Origin: Pelobates cultripes
Taxonomy: Eukaryota > Chordata > Amphibia > Anura > Pelobatidae
DNA: 64,000 nucleotides
Direction of reading: 5' to 3'
Assembly (NCBI GenBank): GCA_933207985.1
Contig: OW240917.1
Span: 246,332,976-246,396,975, forward strand
Shown: one piece after another, positions 12,901 through 27,400 of the stretch
Layout of the letters: every line of letters begins with the position of its first letter
How positions within the stretch are numbered: the first letter of the stretch is position 1
Position numbers and translations under genes: made by a program
Notes under the pieces: model-generated
What the model saw: only the letters and a program-made list of their open reading frames with translations
Told to the model about the DNA's origin: nothing
Databases searched by the model: none

Positions 12901-15900
12901 TCATTAAGCTAAAGTTGTCTTGGTGACTATAGTGTCACGTTCACTTAGTTCTTACTTGCTGCTATGTCATTGGTGTAACATTAAAAACAAATATGGATTC
13001 TAACTTAAACTGCTCAAGGCATCTTGCAACTGCTGGTGTGTAATATCTGATATTTGTTATGTGATTTAAAAAATTAAAACACAAAGCAAAAATGTATGTA
13101 TCCACTCCAACATCTCAAAGGCCCTCTTCACTCTTTGTTCTGTGTTGTTTCAGTAACTCTCTATTAAAAGCTAATTTGTTCTTTGAGTTGCTGAGAAATC
13201 CTATAAATAAACTAGATCCTTCAGAGGCACGCACACGTATTTCATTTCCTTTCTCCTTGCAGGACTACCTGACTGATCTCATCACAAATGACAGTATTAG
13301 CTTCTTCCGCACATCCAAGAAAATGTATCCTCACCGACCGGTGCTAATGGTTTTAAGCCACGCGGCTCCCCATGGGCCGGAGGACTCTGCTCCGCAATAC
13401 TCAGAGCTGTTTCCTAATGCCTCTCAGCACATGTGAGTATGAGACTCTGTGTGTCCTGCTTTCAGTGCTCTCTTTCTGGACGTGCGTCTGCATTGATTCT
13501 CTGGGATAAAATTTAAATTGCAGCCTCGTGAGAGGAGATAAAGGTGGAGGCATGTTCTCCATTATATGAAAGCTATATGTTTGATGTTATATTAGTTTGC
13601 GAGTTTTTTTTTAATTTTTTTAGTACCAATTTATTTTGCAGCACTTTATAAATCTTTTGTATATTGTAGAAACTAAAATAAATGAATTGCACCAATTTAA
13701 CCTTCCATTCTATGTCCATAAAACAAACACAATTTAGGTAGGACTCACAAAATGCAGATGGGGCAGGAAATGTGCCTCGAATTAAAACTAATCAATTAAA
13801 CAGATCAATATATTAACCCGTAACTCATAGACTAGCATTACTCCACTTTTTATTAATATCTTGGAATGGTTATTATATCTGCATTCTTGCAATATTTTAT
13901 GTGAATATATATTTGTTTTTAACTGTTCTATGCTAGAATCTATGGAGTCCTTTTTGTGTGTATATGATAGTTTGTTTTATGTAAATGTTTCGTCAGTGGT
14001 CTATGAGTATTGTATGTGTTTGTCTATACATAATATGTATGTATTATAGGTATGATTATTATTTTTTTAATGTTTGTGTCACATTAATATACCTTTTTCA
14101 GTAATTGCCATTTTCTCTCATTTTGTGATGTCTCATTAAACCTGCACATACTGCAGCTGATCCCAATACGTTTCCAAGATGAACATAAGTGAGGGATTAT
14201 CTGGTGTTATTTCGGGAGATTAACTGTAGGCGATGCCAGTCTGTGGTATTTTGCAAGTCGTATCCCCAGTGTATCTATTTAAAAACATGACACCCCATTA
14301 GTTTTACATCTGCGCACGAGAAAACATTGACTCAATTCAGGATTTCCGGTGGGTCTTAGCTAAAGTTGATGAGCAATTGAATTCGACCATTGGATTCTGA
14401 TTTTAATATATTTTTTTTTTTTAGTTCTTCGATGCTATTGCAATTGCCGAAACCATATTTTGAGGAATGAAGCAGTCAATTCAAATTAATAATCACAAAA
14501 CCGAAGTTTTATTTTCAGATTTATTTTCCTGCACAAAGCTTTTGAAAACCATTTTAGATATAGCAAACCTCTATAAAATGTAGCAAGGTTTACATTTATC
14601 CATATCTTTACCCACATACCTTGTAAAGCGATAAAAGTAAAGGGGATTGTTTTTTTTTTTTTTAAAAAACCATATATAAATTTTACCAAATTTTGGAATT
14701 CACTTAGAGGTTATCCCAGGCCCTAGGAAGAGGCTGAATTAATATTAAATTTAACTCGGGTTTTGATAGAGAGCTGAACCCCATGGCTAAAAAGGAAGGT
14801 ATGGGAAGTTAAAGAGCTATTTTTCTGTCAAGAAGCTGAAAGAAGAACAATTCTAGTAATATAGAAGAAGGGAAGCCATATGCACGGCACGGTTTGGCTT
14901 TGACCTGCTACTATGGAAAGACACAAGAGTTGCCAGTAAACTGCATTTCATTCAGAATTTGTTTGATATGTTTTTGGCCATTTTTTATTTTATTTTTTTA
15001 ATTCACTTTTTTAATTTGAATTGAATGCGGTCAAACAGAATTTTGGGGTCCAGAAAATAAAAGGGAAGGGTGGGGATACAGGTCCTGCAATTCAATTGGC
15101 AGTGTCATTTGTACAATATAAACATATCGCGATACATATTCAGCTTGCAGGGACAGGTGAGGGTACAGAAGTGAAAACAGGGAAGGGTGAAGGGGACCTG
15201 TTCATATCTCATAAAACATTTGAGTCACATGGCCGTCTGTGGTTTGTGAAGGTGTAGTGCAGCTTGCCCTACGTTTGGAAATGCTGTGTGCGTTAATATC
15301 GTTGTGCCTGCTTGGTGGGATTGGTGCTCCCTAACTGAGACCCCGCTGCTGTATGGATTGAGACAATTCTGCGTGGCAGACTTATGGTTCATCAGCTTGA
15401 CTGGCGATCAGATCTGTCCACGATTACCAGGTATCTCGGAATGCTTGAGCCCTGGTAGGGGATTCTATCGACATGCGTTCATAAGTATGGAACTGATTGA
15501 TTTTGTCTGTGAGTTACATTCTAGAGGGGCACTTTTGTTGCTTCCAATGGAGTGCAATTAGTTTTCTTGCTGCCAATATAATCAAGGCCACTACTCGTTT
15601 AGATGCTCTAGGTAACTTAGGTGGGAAGAGCAGAACTAAACATGTATGCATGCCTAATGGTACTTGTTCGATGGATAGCTTGATAAATAGGTCATGCACC
15701 ATGCTCCACCGGGGTCTAATATCTTGGCAATCCCACCAGATGTGCATCGTGGTCACCTCAGTTTTCCCGCATTGCCAGCAAATGTCTGACACTGCAGGGT
15801 ATATTCTGTGTAGTTTGCTTGGTGTGAGGTACCATCTGTAAACCAGTTTCTTATGTGCCTATATGTGCGGGTAGCAATGTGTTTGACATTAGAGTGCATT

Positions 15901-18435
15901 TAAGGAGGAGATCCAATACCTCTCTGTGAATACTTGTCCCCCCTCTCTGACCCACCCCACACTGAAGGGGAATGTGGTTTGTGAGGTCAAGTCAGATATA
16001 GCCTTGTAACACAATTACATGGATTTGGGGTGATTAGGGCGTTTCCTACATCTGTCATATATTAGCTGCAGGTTTGTCTTTTCCTTAGAACCTGGAATCT
16101 GTACGTGTTTTGTGATAATGCTTTTCAACAGCAGGTATTAGAAGATAAGAGTAGCTGATATTGGTTTTGGAGATCTGGGAATGGCATGATAGAGCCTTGA
16201 TGGCAAAGGTCACCTACGGTTTTGATTCCCTGGCTGCTCCAGGATTTTAAATTAAGCCATGACGAGAGTGTTTTGAGTGTTGTTATTGGGGTGTGTTCGT
16301 TTTATGACACTCCCTATGTTGTGAGTGTATATTATCACATTTATGTATAGAAATGCTTGTGGTTGGGATGCAGAGGTTTGGAAATGTTGATGGAGATTTT
16401 GTGTCTCTCGTGTGGTCAGCCATATCTGCAGGGCTTGGGTTTTGGTCTGGTTAAGTTTATAAAAAGATAGGGAGCCATAGTCATGTAGAAGGATCTGTAG
16501 CGCTGGTACCAAGGAACGTTGGTTGCTCAGTGTAAGCAGAATGTCATCAGCGAACATGGAGGGGCAAAATTCCTTATCTACTTCTATGCCTGTAATGTCA
16601 GGGTGGTCTTTGATCTTGTATGCCAGGGGTTCGAGGGAAAGGATAAATAGAGGTGATAGTGGGCAGCCCTGTCTAGAGCTGTTTGTTATGGAGAATGGGG
16701 CAGAGAAGAATCTTGCATTTGCCACTCATGCTTTTGGTGAGTTATATAGGGCCAGCACTCCAGAAATGAATGGTCAGGCAAAGCCAAACTTATGGAGCAC
16801 TTGTTCCATGTAGTTCCAATTAAGCCTGTCGAAGTACTTCTCCGCATCTAGCCATCCTCACGTGGATTGTATGTGGTGTAGGACATTCAGCCATTTTGTG
16901 TTTTTTGGGGGGCATGGTTCAAACTGGACAATGGGTAGAGTGTTTGGAACCTTTCCAGGGAAGTTTGTAAAATTAATTGGATCTACTACAGGAGAGCCCG
17001 TAAATTCCAGAACGTTATGGGATGAGCCTATGGTAGTGGGTGCTAGTTATAGTGGAGTCAAATGCCAATGGTTGAAATCTTTGGGAACTGTTAAATTGGT
17101 GGTGCTCTAAAGATAAATCTCAGATATTGTTATTCAAAAGTCTGACAAAGTGTCATAGGAGTTCAAGCTCTACAACAGGGCTAGACAACCTTTGGCATTC
17201 CAGATGTTGTGGCTACATCTTCCTTAATGCGCTTACAGCTATACTGATGGCAAAGCTTCAGGGGAATTGAAGTCCACTACATCTGGAGCATCAAAGGCTA
17301 CCTAACCTGCTCTACAACATACATCTTTGTCTTAGACAGTGGACTCTGAGTTGACCTATAATTCCAAATGATGTGACGGAGGAAACTCGCAAGACCAAAA
17401 ACTGGATCCTTTTGAGGTCATTGTTGGCTTACTAACTTTTGTATTGTCATTGTAACCTGTGGTTGTTCTAGTTTAATGATGACATAGATAAATTGAAACC
17501 TTGTGTGAATACTCAGGGTACCAAAAATTATCACGTCTTACTAATTTAGTAAGTGCAGCTTCTTCCCAAGAAACCGTCGTATATTTTAAGGTCTGTAAGT
17601 AAGATTTCTAGGCCATGTAATTGTTTCTCTACATCTGATATCCTGTGGTCTGCTCTGAACTCATTAAATCTGTTATTCCTGTTGCAAGAAACAGAACATT
17701 TGTTTTCCCCACAAACACTCTATAGCAGGCTCCGGGCCTTGCTGACAAACAGATAAGACTAAATGAAGTGTCCTGTTTAAAATGACTGTGAAGTTGGCAC
17801 TTAGCTGTAAAAGTCATCCCATTGACCTTGTTTAAATATTTCGGGACAAATTTGTCATTTGAGCAGGTGCAGCTCGAACAGAGACATTAAAAATGAATGT
17901 CAAGTTTTACAATAGGATTAAATGAAATGTTTAGTTAAAGTGGTGGATTCACTACATTTACTGTGCAGTAATAGTGTCTGAACACGGTAATGAAAATCAA
18001 TAAAACTGTGGGAATAATAAAAGCTAATTGCTTATCACGGTAGGGAAGTAACTGGAAAACATTTGTGTACCAGTGATCGGTGCCCTATAAATATCTAGTT
18101 TTCTGTGTTAAATAAAAGTGTTGGGGAGAATTCCGCGCATACCCTCGGTGATTGAGGCGGCCTTGTTACAATGTAGCTATAACGCTGTATATTTTATGTG
18201 CCTGTGATTATTACGATTTCGGCTAATTGAATCAAACATCTTTTAGCAGACTGTTTATGAACGTGGATTTAGAAGGTGATTTAAATTTTAATGGGAAAAA
18301 AGCTAATTACATTTCTTAGCCATTCTTATTTTGGCAGCTTACTTACTAAAAGAAAATAATGTTATAACGAGCCTGTTATCAAATTCTTATTGATGATTAC
18401 AGTCCTGAAGGACCTTGTATATGGCATATATAAAA

Positions 18436-18477
<42 letters not shown>

Positions 18478-21400
18478 AATATATACAGTGTTTTTAAATG
18501 TGCTCCCGTGCTATTAGCAGGAACATAAATTGTCACTGAATTGAAGTTTTTCCATTTTATACTACTTAACATGTGAGAGGGAGAAAGCAAGAAGGGGAGC
18601 TTGCCTTTGATGGCTTGAATTGGGGACCCTGTACAGTTTGATGCAATTGAGCAGCAATTTTGGAAGAGGAGACCCAGGACAGGGGGTACCGAGTTGGGAC
18701 TGCTCCACACGTGGTTGTTGCTAGAGTTGGGCGTTTTCTGGGCTGAAACCCCAGATGTGGTAAAGAGGTCTGGAAGAACTCAATGTTTTTTAATATTATT
18801 CTCAAAGCAGCCGCCTATTGTAAAAATAAATATTAGTAATAATATTTAGACTAACGTTAGTCTTTAGTCTAATAGTGTGTGGCATTGAACAGAGAGCACT
18901 AAACCCTCCCACATGTTTTTGTGCTTTATAGCCACTGAGTGAGCTGTAGTGGTTATGGAGCATAGAGTTTAAAGGGACACATCAGACTGGCGTTGAACCA
19001 TGGATGTTACAGTATCACTGCATATACAATAGCAATACATGAAAATCACAAAATATATACTCGCATTGGGAGTTTTCACATTTGCTGTTATTTACAGGGA
19101 GGTTTGTCCAGGAAGTGAAATGGCCAATCATAATGCTCGCTGAACCTTCTAAAGCAGTGAATTGCTTATACCATAAATACATGGAGATCAGTGGCTTATG
19201 GGCACATCAGTGGTTTCTGGCAGTTAGTTTAGTTGCCTGCTAACAGCTGAATTATAACTCCTAAAAATCTGATTTTATAGAGCAAAAGCAAGATTGAAAT
19301 GGAAAAAATGTATAAAATTAATAAAATACAGACAAACCTGAACTGGACACTTGCTAATATGCAGTGTGTGTGTCTGTGTGTTTTTAACTTGTATTTTATT
19401 TTTAAAATTCTGATTTATTTTTTTTATAAAGGATAAATAAGGACCAAAATTCTGGAATAAAAGGGAATCATGACATGTCACGCATGTCGTGTGTCCTTAA
19501 GGGGTTAAGTAATTGCCACAATCAAGCTTTTTGTTTGTTTTTTTGTTTGTTGTAGGTTTCCAAAACTGGTCCTTGGGTTTCTTGGGTGTTTTTGCCTTTG
19601 AGTGTTTCCTTAAAAAGCCTACGATGAATAATTTGCATAATTTTGGAGCTGACCCACACTTGGTGCTAATGACCCAATTTGCACTGCCTTTAATTAAATG
19701 GTCAGGGCACTGGCTTTCAGTCTGGAGAAAATGTAATTCCTTCCAGTGTCAACTCCACGTAAATCAAATGAAAAAGCCTTTTATACACCTAAAGGACATT
19801 TTTGGCATGATCCCCTTAATGCCGTCTTGTTTTTGGCAGCCATCGAGGTCTCACCTCGGTAATCTGGATTCAGTCCCACTTTAAAGAGAAATAACTGCCA
19901 ATTCCAGAAATCACCTCCTTAGTAAATCTGTAGAATTAAAAAGCCCTCTGCTCTCTCTTTAGGAGGCTAATTTAACGCCTTGCTCGCTGATGATGTCGGC
20001 TACACATTACTCAATCATACATTTGTTAATTCGAACATTTTCTTTACTCCAGTCAAGTTTCAGTCTGTGGAAAACGTTTTGAATGGCCAAGGTTATGTAA
20101 AAGCATTTTCAGGCCGGTTTGTCATGGGTTACATTGTATCTAGACTTCTGTCAGTTCAATAAATAGGGTTGCTGATTGAGAATGGAGATGAAGTTACCGA
20201 AATGAAACCACACAGAAATAAATGATCTTCTGGTCTGTAGATCGTGTTCCGAGGATGATTTACAAACCACAAGAGCTGAAAGTCTTAAGGCAAGTGGATG
20301 TGATTTGTATGAAAAGGAGATCCATTACAGAAATTGGGTCAGATCCAACAGCCTTTCATTCTTTTTTTTCTTTTCTTTTTTTTTACCTGGCTTGTCCTTT
20401 TTTTCCCAATAGTGGTAATTCAGTAGAATATGGAGGTGACGAGTACCCGACATAACCAAATGCATCAGTCTGCACATGGAGGCTTTGTTTGACACTGTGC
20501 ATTGTCTGTCTCACGACCAAGTCTTGGTGCTCCCATTCATAATAGACTGTAGTTTTGACTGCATGCAGCGCTAATAGGTTGGGTGTAAGCCTATCAAGAG
20601 GGGACCAACTCAAGCTTTCAATAAAATAATTTCAGAGATAAAACCCACTGCCCCAATCACTGTAAGCAACCATACAAACTCTCTGCTAGGACATGACGCA
20701 CTCTCTGTAGGTCCACCTAGGTGTTTTCATACTTCCTTTTGGAACTAAAGGCAATGGGAAGAGACTAAGGAGAATGTAGCGTTAGTGTTCATCTTTGTAC
20801 AATGCTTAAAGAATGCAGGTATGATGCTCCATGAGAACATTATGGAATTTTATAACCTGGAGTGTCCTTGTGATGACAGATTTGAATGTATTTTCCATAC
20901 CCTGTAAAACTGAACCAGGGGTTGTTAACTTTTTTTTTTTTTTTTGCAGGGCCCAATTTATGTTCATTAGCTTGTCAATTCATTCTTCAATTTTACAATT
21001 ACCACTGTGACCCATTCTTCAACTGTAATGTAATGTAGAACAAAATGGATTGTACTAAACACCTCCATTGGCCTCCTGCCAATGCCTGAGGATCACCACT
21101 GAACTTGGAAGGCAGCGCTGCTATAGTAAATAATTTATTGCAAACTTTTTAGCCTGGGGCTGTCCAAGCATTGTGAATTCACAGCAATAGCATTAAAACC
21201 CAATTGTGTGTGTTCCAAGTCAGGTGTTATGAACCACTTGCCAGAAATGCTCTGTCTCTCTATAGCTGTTTATTGAAATTATTTTGTTTTCTTTTGTAAT
21301 CAATGTAACGCAATACTTGTGTTCCCAGCACGCCGAGTTATAACTACGCTCCCAACCCAGACAAACATTGGATAATGAGGTACACGGGCCCCATGAAGCC

Positions 21401-24400
21401 AATCCACATGGAATTCACCAACATGCTGCAAAGGAGGCGTCTCCAGACCCTGATGTCTGTGGACACCTCAGTGGAAACAGTGAGTCCCGGAAAAAGATTA
21501 TTTTTCAAAATTAGCGTTTTACAAGTTACGTGTTTTGCTTATGTCATTAATGTATGGCTTGATCAGTGCAAAATGTTCCCTAGATGTTCGATAAACCAGG
21601 TTTTAGAAATGCCAAGATAAGTAATTCATCTGAAAACTCCTATAAACACCCGTGATAAAGCTTGAACTGAGAAACCACAGTTATTCACTAAAGAAAGAAT
21701 TGGCAGGAATTCAAATTGAGTTTCAAATGTAAACCAAAATAGCAGGAATTCAAATGGAATTTCAACTGTAAACCAAAACAGCTAAACTGAGACAGAATTG
21801 ACTGAGGGTTTTTCCAATTTAACTGTTTTGGACTAAATTTTAAAATTCATGTTGAATTCGTGGCAATTCTCAATTTAGTGGGTAGCCCTGATTGCTTCCT
21901 CAAAGGGGACGTTGTTATTCCCATATTTGTGCATGACCAGTCCCCTTCCTACAGAAATCCGTTTGTACCTGTACATTGGGCTGGCATGCCTCATAACGTC
22001 AGGCGGTGGGAAATCCGGATGTGGACCTGGAGTGTCCGCGTTTTAATTTATGACGGCCTTGCGTGAGCCAGGGAGAATTTCACCACTTTAAACACAGCAT
22101 GGGGATTATACATTAAATAATGCCCTTAATAAATATATATATATATATATTTTTATTTTTTTTTTAAAGATGCTGCACACAAGAGCTAGGAGCCGTTTGT
22201 TTTCTAGAACATAGCATTGGCAAGAACATAAGAGAACTGGACCCCAATATTCCTAAATTAATTTTTTCCTTGAAACACCCATATAATGTACGGTGCTCAG
22301 TCTCCTATGGCATCAGGCCTTGTGGGAGTGTGCGGATGCACATTTAGACATCTGCAAGAGTTTGTACCTCTATACCGCATTAGATCTCTGACATATTCAT
22401 CAGTAAAGATCTCATGATGCATTAGTGAGACTCTGTTCTCTTTATCACCTTGCCTTTTTTATGATAGTTTCTTTTTATTTCAACTGTATATTTGTAGAAA
22501 CTTTTCTCCAGCTTATCACTGCAGACTGGACTAAAATAAGTGCATGATTAAGGCTCTACAGAGACGAATTTTCACGTTTTTTGGGTTGTCTGACCCTCCA
22601 ATAAAACACACAATCGGCACCTGTGAGTGTTGCCTGTGTCTTCTACTTTCTTTGTCTAAAATAAGTGCTGACCTGACATCACTCACAAACCAGAGAAATT
22701 GTGCTTCCTGGTACTTTAAAATCTGCGTGTAGCTGCAGTGAGTTAAATTTGATCTGTTAACCCGCCTGCGGGGTATCTTGAGTGTTCATCTCTTTTTCCA
22801 TCTAGTCTGGTTCAGATGTGATTTAAAAAGACGGAGATCTATCCACTGTGGGCAGATCATGCAGCCTGTTCTATTAATACGTTTTTCTTTCCGCTGCAGT
22901 TTTATTTTTCTGCTTAAGTAGCGAGATTTTGCTTTAAACATATTTTTATTCCACTAAATTATTGAATTGCTTGCTGACCACTCCACGAGCAATTTAATAC
23001 TTTTTTAGTTCCACGCCAATGTTTCTTTAATGTCTAAGCAGATAATTTACTGTTTTTATTTTCAGAGTTAATAAAAAGCATTCTCTCATACCATGCTGAC
23101 GTACTTCACTTTTCCACGGCAGTAAATTCCCTACTCTTATTAATATATTGGAAACATTCTTTTAAAGGCAGTGCATTATAAACCTAGATTTTGAACATCA
23201 TTCTTGTTAAATCTTCATCTGAATGATCTATTTTTGCCTGTTCAGCATTATACATTTAATTATTATTTTTTTTTATTATTTAAAACTTGTACTGTATCTT
23301 CAGAAGCTTAAAGAATCACGCTGCAGTCTTTTGTAACATAAAATATAACGTAAATCGACTTGGCTAGATTAGCCTATTGAATTTATTGTAATTATCATTT
23401 AGGGATATTTTTTTTTTTTTTTTTTTAATGAACGCCAGAAACTTTGCCTTTATTTTATTGTACGTTTTTAATCCTCTTCTAGATACAGTTAGACTGTGCA
23501 AAGAGTGTTGCTAATATAATCAGCCAATCAGAATCTAAGATTTGTTTATTTACTCAAACCAAAAAACAGTGTTTTCTTAGAACACTGTTCTTGATTACAG
23601 TAAGCCCTCCAACAAGTTAAGAAAAAGTTAAAATAAATAAATGTCAACACTCAGCTCCTTTCCATCGCCAAGTCAAAGTTCTCCTATCATCCCAATTCTC
23701 TCTGGCTGACTACATTCCCCCTCGTGGGAGAGAGGTTGGAGAGAATAGACTGATGGATAGACAGGGGCAGTGTTCAGGGAATGCCGCTGTGCCTGTTGGC
23801 ATCATATGGCAATTTTGCCCAGAATCGACTTTACCCAGCCCACTGCCGTAAGTGGAATTAATCTGTGTATGTGAAGCATTTCCAAGCTAAACACTGTACA
23901 TATAGACTCCAGACCACTTTAGATCAATGAGTGTTCGAGTAACCCATGAAGCTGATAAACTCCCAGTATATGCAGAGAAATCGAAATGCGGTGTGTCTTA
24001 TCACAATACATCCAGGTTTATTAGAATGTTAAAGTGGTTTAATAGAATTGTAAGTTAAAATTTTTGAATCGTTTAATGGAATTACAATAAGGATCAAAAT
24101 TTTAAAGGCAGGCAGTTTAACATTATTCCATGTTGTGGTATTGTATGGATCTTTTCCCACAATATGCATCTTCAGAGAACAGAAAACGTGTGATTTAATG
24201 ATGTAATTTTGACCCCCAAATTCTCCTTTTTTTTTTAATATTTTGTGTCTATTCCTATCTCACGACTTCTCTTTGTGTGGCCTTTCACTTCCTATTGTCC
24301 AACTCTCTATAAAACAACCATGATAAATTATAATGTCAAACTGCATTGTAACATATCTAATGCATGTATAAATCCCTTGTGTGAAAGCAAGCTATTGAGC

Positions 24401-27400
24401 CATTCAGATTAATTAAGAAAATGTTCAGCTGATAAAATTACCAATTAAAACAATGTTAAACCATTTAAAAAAATTGAATATCAATTCTCCATAAGTGAGA
24501 GTGAAATAAATCACCTCTATTATGAAGGCAAGTCATTGAGCACTAAATACTATAATGAATTATTTGATAATATAGTTGTTTTGTCATCAGTCAAGGCTTA
24601 TGTAGTCTTTTAGTCGTTTTACCTATATAACTGTATTTTTAGAAACACTAAGAATGGCATTATAAAATTTGACATTCTAAGACATATAGGTTTGTGTGTT
24701 ATGAAGATTGGTGATACAGATTACAGGTAGGTATAAGTTTGTTGCAGTCAGATACACCCAATACATACAAGATCTCCTTAAAGGACCACTCTAGGCACCC
24801 AGACCACTTCAGCTTAATGAAGTGGTCTGGGTGCCAGGTCCAGCTAGGGTTAACCCATTTTTTCATAAACATAGCAGTTTCAGAGAAACTGCTATGTTTA
24901 TGAATGGGTTAAGCCTTCCCCTATTTCCTCTAGTGGCTGTCTCATTGACAGCCACTAGAGGCGCTTGCGTGCTTCTCACTGTGATTTTCACAGTGAGAGC
25001 ACGCCAGCGTCCATAGGAAAGCATTATGAATGCTTTCCTATGTGACCGGCTGAATGCGCGCGCAGCTCTTGCCGCGTGTGCACATTCAGCCGACGGGGAG
25101 GAGAAGAGGAGGATCGGAGGAGAGGAGCTCCCCGCCCAGCGCTGGAGAAAAGTAAGTTTAACCCCTTTTCCCCTTTCCAGAGTCGGGCGGGAGGGGGTCC
25201 CTGAGGGTGGGGGCCCCCCCTTAGGCCACTATAGTGCCAGGAAAACGAGTATGTTTTCAAGGGACACTATAGTCACCTGAACAACTTCAGCTTAATGAGG
25301 TTGTTCAGGTGAGAACTATAGCTCCCTGCAGCCTTTTCTCATGTAAACATTGTATTTTTTTCTGAGAAAATACAGTGTTTACATTGAAAGCTAGGAACAC
25401 CTCCAGTTGCAGTCACTCACAGTGAACCAGAGGGACTTCTGAGTTGATGGAGGCATAATATGCCTCCATCCACTCAGATCTGCTGTCAGCAGAGCACAGG
25501 ACAGCACTGTGCACAGCATCCTGTGATTCAGTATCTCCTCCCTCTGCATGCAGACACTGAACTTTCCTCCTAGAGATTCATTGCTTCAATTCATCTCTGT
25601 GAGGAGATGCTGATTGGCCAGGGCTGTGTTTGAATCATGCTGGCTCTGCCCCTGATCTGCCTCTTTGTCAGTGTCAGCCAATCCTATGGGGAAGCACTGT
25701 GATTGGATCAGGCTACCACATGTCAGCAGACTGCTTGTTTTTCTGAGTCTAACAGCATGCAGATTTACAGCTTCAGGCTTGAATACAGTAAGATTTTTAC
25801 TATATTTATGGAGGCATGAGGGGCCCAGGGGGGCTAGATGGTGGTGTTAACACTATAGGGTCAGGAATACATGTCTGTGTTCCTGACCCTATAGTGATCC
25901 TTTAAGAACCTTACTAAAATACTTTCACTGCGTTGGGTAGAAGTCCATTAAGAAGTATAAATATCTTTAATTACAATAAACTTTAAGAGGCTCTCTGTGC
26001 CTTAGTTGAAACCCCCAGTTATAGTGCATTAAAAAGTACAAAAAAAACCTCTTACATTAATGCTTTTTGTTGAACACATTTTTTTGCATCATCAACAACT
26101 CTGAGTGTCCAAAAATATTATTTGTCATCTCCGTTGCTTCCATAGCTGTACATGAAACTTTGTGTATATTCCATGAGTTTTGTGATTGTGTCTATGGTAG
26201 ACACAATCACAAGTGAAATTATTCATGAAAAAACATAGATGTAGGCAACGAGAAAGCAAGTGCTAATAGCTTCATTAGTGGTTTTTAATTAATTAAATGT
26301 ACTGCAGTCATGTCTACCACTGTTGTCCGATTCCTGCTGAAGGCTTGAAAACCGGTTAGACCCAACGCTAATGACTGTTTTTCATATAAGCCACAAGTGA
26401 AGTTATTTAAGCAAAGTAATAATAATTGCCATTCTGACAGTTACTAGGCATGATGAGGGACGTGTAACGTCAGATCTGTACATTTGCTAGTGATTTTGCA
26501 AGCACATAGATACATTTTAGGTTACTCTCGTCCAGTTCTCCTGTTACATCAAGTTGCCTTGATCTTTGACTGTGAAATTAATTGCCGTAGTTTAGTTGTC
26601 AATGAGAAGGTATTTCTTATATGTAGCTAGAATAACCTAGGTCTGTCTTAGCAGCTACACAAAATATGTATACATTATGCTTCTTCTAGATTTACAACAT
26701 GTTGGTGGAAACGGAAGAACTGCAGAACACATACATCATATACACGGCTGATCATGGATACCACATTGGCCAATTTGGCCTGGTGAAAGGGAAGTCCATG
26801 CCTTATGAGTTTGACATACGTGTTCCGTTCTACATTCGTGGACCAAACGTGGATGCAGGTTCTCTGTAAGTGTGTTTGTAATATAACCTATAATGCTATC
26901 CCTTTGGGGAAAAAAACTTCTAAATGCATTGGAAAAAATGATGAATCCCAATAGCGGCAATTTATAGATAATGCAATTTGATTAATGCCTTGCATTAGCA
27001 AATGTATAGATCAAATGTTCAATATAAAGGATTCTAGCTGTCTATGCCAGTAAACACTGAACTGGGCTTTGCAGAGGCTTGAGCTACAGTTGCCATAAGG
27101 ATTAGCCAGCCACATGTCACATACTGCTTAATCAAGCAGTTTTGGTGTACAAATCATGTCCCTGCAGTCTCACTGCTCAATTCCCTGCCATTTAGGAGTT
27201 AAATCGCTTTGTTTATGAACCCTAGTCAGCCCTCCCTGCGTGTGACTTGCACAGCCTTCCTCAACACTTCCTGTAAAGAGTCATCTAAAGTTTATCCTTC
27301 CTTTATTGCAAGTTCTGTTTAATTTAGATTTTCTTATCCCCTGCTATGTTAATAGCTTGCTAGACCATGTAAGAGCCTTCTGTATGTGATTAAAGTTCAA

